Positions 6,631 through 7,100 of a stretch of DNA of 7,100 bases are shown here, in pieces. Both the position numbers and the translations under genes were made by a program. Under the pieces are notes generated by a model. The model was not told the origin of the DNA and did not search any database. It saw nothing but the letters and a program-made list of their open reading frames with translations. This DNA comes from an uncultured Collinsella sp. (GTDB lineage Bacteria; Actinomycetota; Coriobacteriia; Coriobacteriales; Coriobacteriaceae): positions 1-7,100 of the forward strand of contig CABSMK010000090.1 in NCBI GenBank assembly GCA_902478825.1, in the 5' to 3' direction. Positions within the stretch are counted from its first letter, which is position 1; each line of letters begins with the position of its first letter.

Positions 6631-6642
6631 GGGTTCGAACCC
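6631..6642. repeat. Palindrome GGGTTCGAACCC, second of three occurrences
   Basis: A perfect 12-bp palindrome identical to the T-arm core of the tRNA (6550-6561). The third occurrence is at 6809-6820. Here it is not part of a plausible tRNA T arm, because the bases after AACCC are GTC and the 5-bp T stem cannot form. Confidence 0.8.
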
Positions 6643-6644
6643 GT

Positions 6645-6734
6645 CGGGGCGCGGAGCTGAGTAAACGCGTGAGCGTTTGCCAGCGCAGCGCGCAAGGCGC
6701 GAAAGCGCCGCAGCGGCCGCCTGCGAAGCAGGCT
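6645..6734. repeat. GC-rich 90-bp segment with a run of hairpins, between the two direct repeat copies
   Basis: The segment holds three local hairpins in tandem: GTAAACGC/GCGTTTGC with loop GTGA (6661-6680, one wobble pair), GGCGC/GCGCC with a GAAA tetraloop (6696-6709), and GCCTGC/GCAGGC with loop GAA (6719-6733). It has no start codon with a ribosome binding site. The density of hairpins with GNRA-like or very short loops suggests either a folded RNA segment or a palindromic repeat of REP type. I infer that it was brought in together with the second copy of the tRNA end. Confidence 0.6.
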
Positions 6735-6768
6735 GAACCCCTGACGGCCCACCCAAAGATTGTTGAGA

Positions 6769-6795
6769 CGGTCAACTCCGGTTGGTCGCTTTTTT
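6769..6795 (+). terminator. Second, duplicated rho-independent terminator
   Basis: CGGTCAAC pairs with GTTGGTCG around loop TCCG, followed by C and six T residues. Its differences from the first terminator mostly keep the stem pairable as G-T wobbles. It should still work, though less strongly. Confidence 0.75.
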
Positions 6796-6808
6796 GTTGC
6801 CGGTGCAC

Positions 6809-6820
6809 GGGTTCGAACCC
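6809..6820. repeat. Palindrome GGGTTCGAACCC, third occurrence
   Basis: It is embedded in a longer perfect 16-bp palindrome, ACGGGTTCGAACCCGT (6807-6822), and marks the end of repeat copy B. Confidence 0.8.
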
Positions 6821-6822
6821 GT

Positions 6823-7100
6823 ATCTAGCTATATATAAGAACGCTTGGCGAACAAAACCCGCCTTTTACCGATGGGAAACAAATAACTGATGCCTTTGGA
6901 GTAAAGTAGCGCTCCAGAGATGACCGATGTCTCAATACACATAAAACAGCTGGTCATCGCCAATATCAGAAGCCAATGCTTCAGTTTTAACCTCAGTGAT
7001 GCGACTGAGGGACCTATTCATTTGTGAACAAAATATGGAGTGCGCGATTCCCGCCCACGGCGCCCCTCCGGTCTGGCAATATATCTCCTTGCCGCGCGGC
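6823..7100. other. AT-richer stretch without a confident gene; possible edge of an accessory segment
   Basis: I see no gene I can support here. The start (ATCTAGCTATATATAAG) is clearly more AT-rich than the coding regions upstream. Weak features are a 7-bp hairpin CCTCAGT/ACTGAGG with loop GATGCG at 6991-7010, a 7-bp inverted repeat GATGACC/GGTCATC at 6919-6925 and 6952-6958, and a possible TGGAGT/GCTCCA hairpin at 6897-6916. On the - strand a frame is open from 7099 to a TGA at 6932-6934 (55 residues, ending in DDQLFYVY) and could be the 3' end of a gene coming from outside. On the + strand a frame from ATG 7035 runs off the end but has no ribosome binding site. In the last 64 bases all six frames are open, so openness proves little. 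Confidence 0.5.

Larger units (their letters stand above)
6556..6644 (+). repeat. Direct repeat copy A: tRNA 3' end, terminator and palindrome
   Basis: This 89-bp unit covers the final 17 bases of tRNA-Lys, the adjoining terminator and a GGGTTCGAACCC palindrome ending in GT. A second copy lies at 6735-6822. The first 43 bases are identical between copies, only a few changes occur across the terminator stem and loop, and a more diverged stretch of 13 bases precedes the palindrome, which is again identical. Confidence 0.9.
6735..6822 (+). repeat. Direct repeat copy B: truncated tRNA-Lys 3' end, second terminator and palindrome
   Basis: This is an 88-bp near-copy of 6556-6644, offset by 179 bp. 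It begins in the T arm at GAACCCC and carries the 3' acceptor strand and the following CCC, but none of the tRNA 5' half, so it cannot encode a tRNA. It fits a tRNA-derived attachment-site duplication. Its terminator keeps an 8-bp stem (6769-6776 with 6781-6788), with two wobble pairs and six T residues. Confidence 0.88.

Noticed and set aside
6735..6752. A second tRNA gene
   Set aside because: Only the 3' T-arm and acceptor strand are present. The 5' half, D arm and anticodon are missing and the upstream bases do not pair.
6556..6822. CRISPR array
   Set aside because: There are only two copies of an 89-bp block that matches a tRNA end and terminator. No regular short repeats or cas genes are present.
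6511..6890. Short open frames on both strands across the tRNA and the duplicated block
   Set aside because: They translate tRNA and terminator sequence (for example the GFEPWTLGLK-like peptide opposite the tRNA) and repeat hairpins. They have no plausible start sites and represent a well-known type of false gene call.
7014..7100. Small - strand frame with AAGGAG and a TTG near the right edge
   Set aside because: The resulting peptide would have 21 residues with no features, and all six frames are open in this GC-rich end, so the match is not informative.

Overview
The window looks like part of the chromosome of a high-GC Gram-positive bacterium. The gene set, coding style and GTG/ATG starts with good Shine-Dalgarno sites fit a gut actinobacterium of the Coriobacteriia, such as Collinsella; this assignment is an inference from general character, not a database match. 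All confident genes lie on the + strand.

Layout: (1) 2-1075 is the 3' part of a gene for a beta-rich, probably extracytoplasmic protein with propeller-like repeats. (2) 1076-1228 is an intergenic gap with a strong interrupted hairpin. (3) 1229-3528 is a two-component system: an OmpR/PhoB-type response regulator followed 11 bp later by a membrane histidine kinase with an unusual Ser/Asp/Thr-rich insert in its external domain. (4) 3638-5101 is a two-gene unit: purC (SAICAR synthetase, purine biosynthesis) and a small two-helix membrane protein of unknown function, closed by a textbook terminator that overlaps a possible promoter. (5) 5191-6471 encodes a complete M29-family metalloaminopeptidase. 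(6) 6500-6572 is a tRNA-Lys(UUU) gene with its own promoter and a rho-independent terminator.

The least ordinary part is 6556-6822. The last 17 bases of the tRNA, its terminator and a following perfect palindrome occur a second time 179 bp downstream, at about 90% identity. The 90 bp between the two copies are GC-rich and hold a run of small hairpins. This is the geometry left by integration into a tRNA 3' end, or of a small tRNA-linked repeat element. From 6823 to the window end the DNA is more AT-rich and I see no confident gene, as might be expected at the edge of an accessory segment.

Functionally the window is mostly housekeeping: signal transduction, purine synthesis, peptide turnover and a tRNA. 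I did not find a convincing new multi-gene system. The tRNA-linked duplication and the uncharacterised membrane protein behind purC are the items most worth following up.
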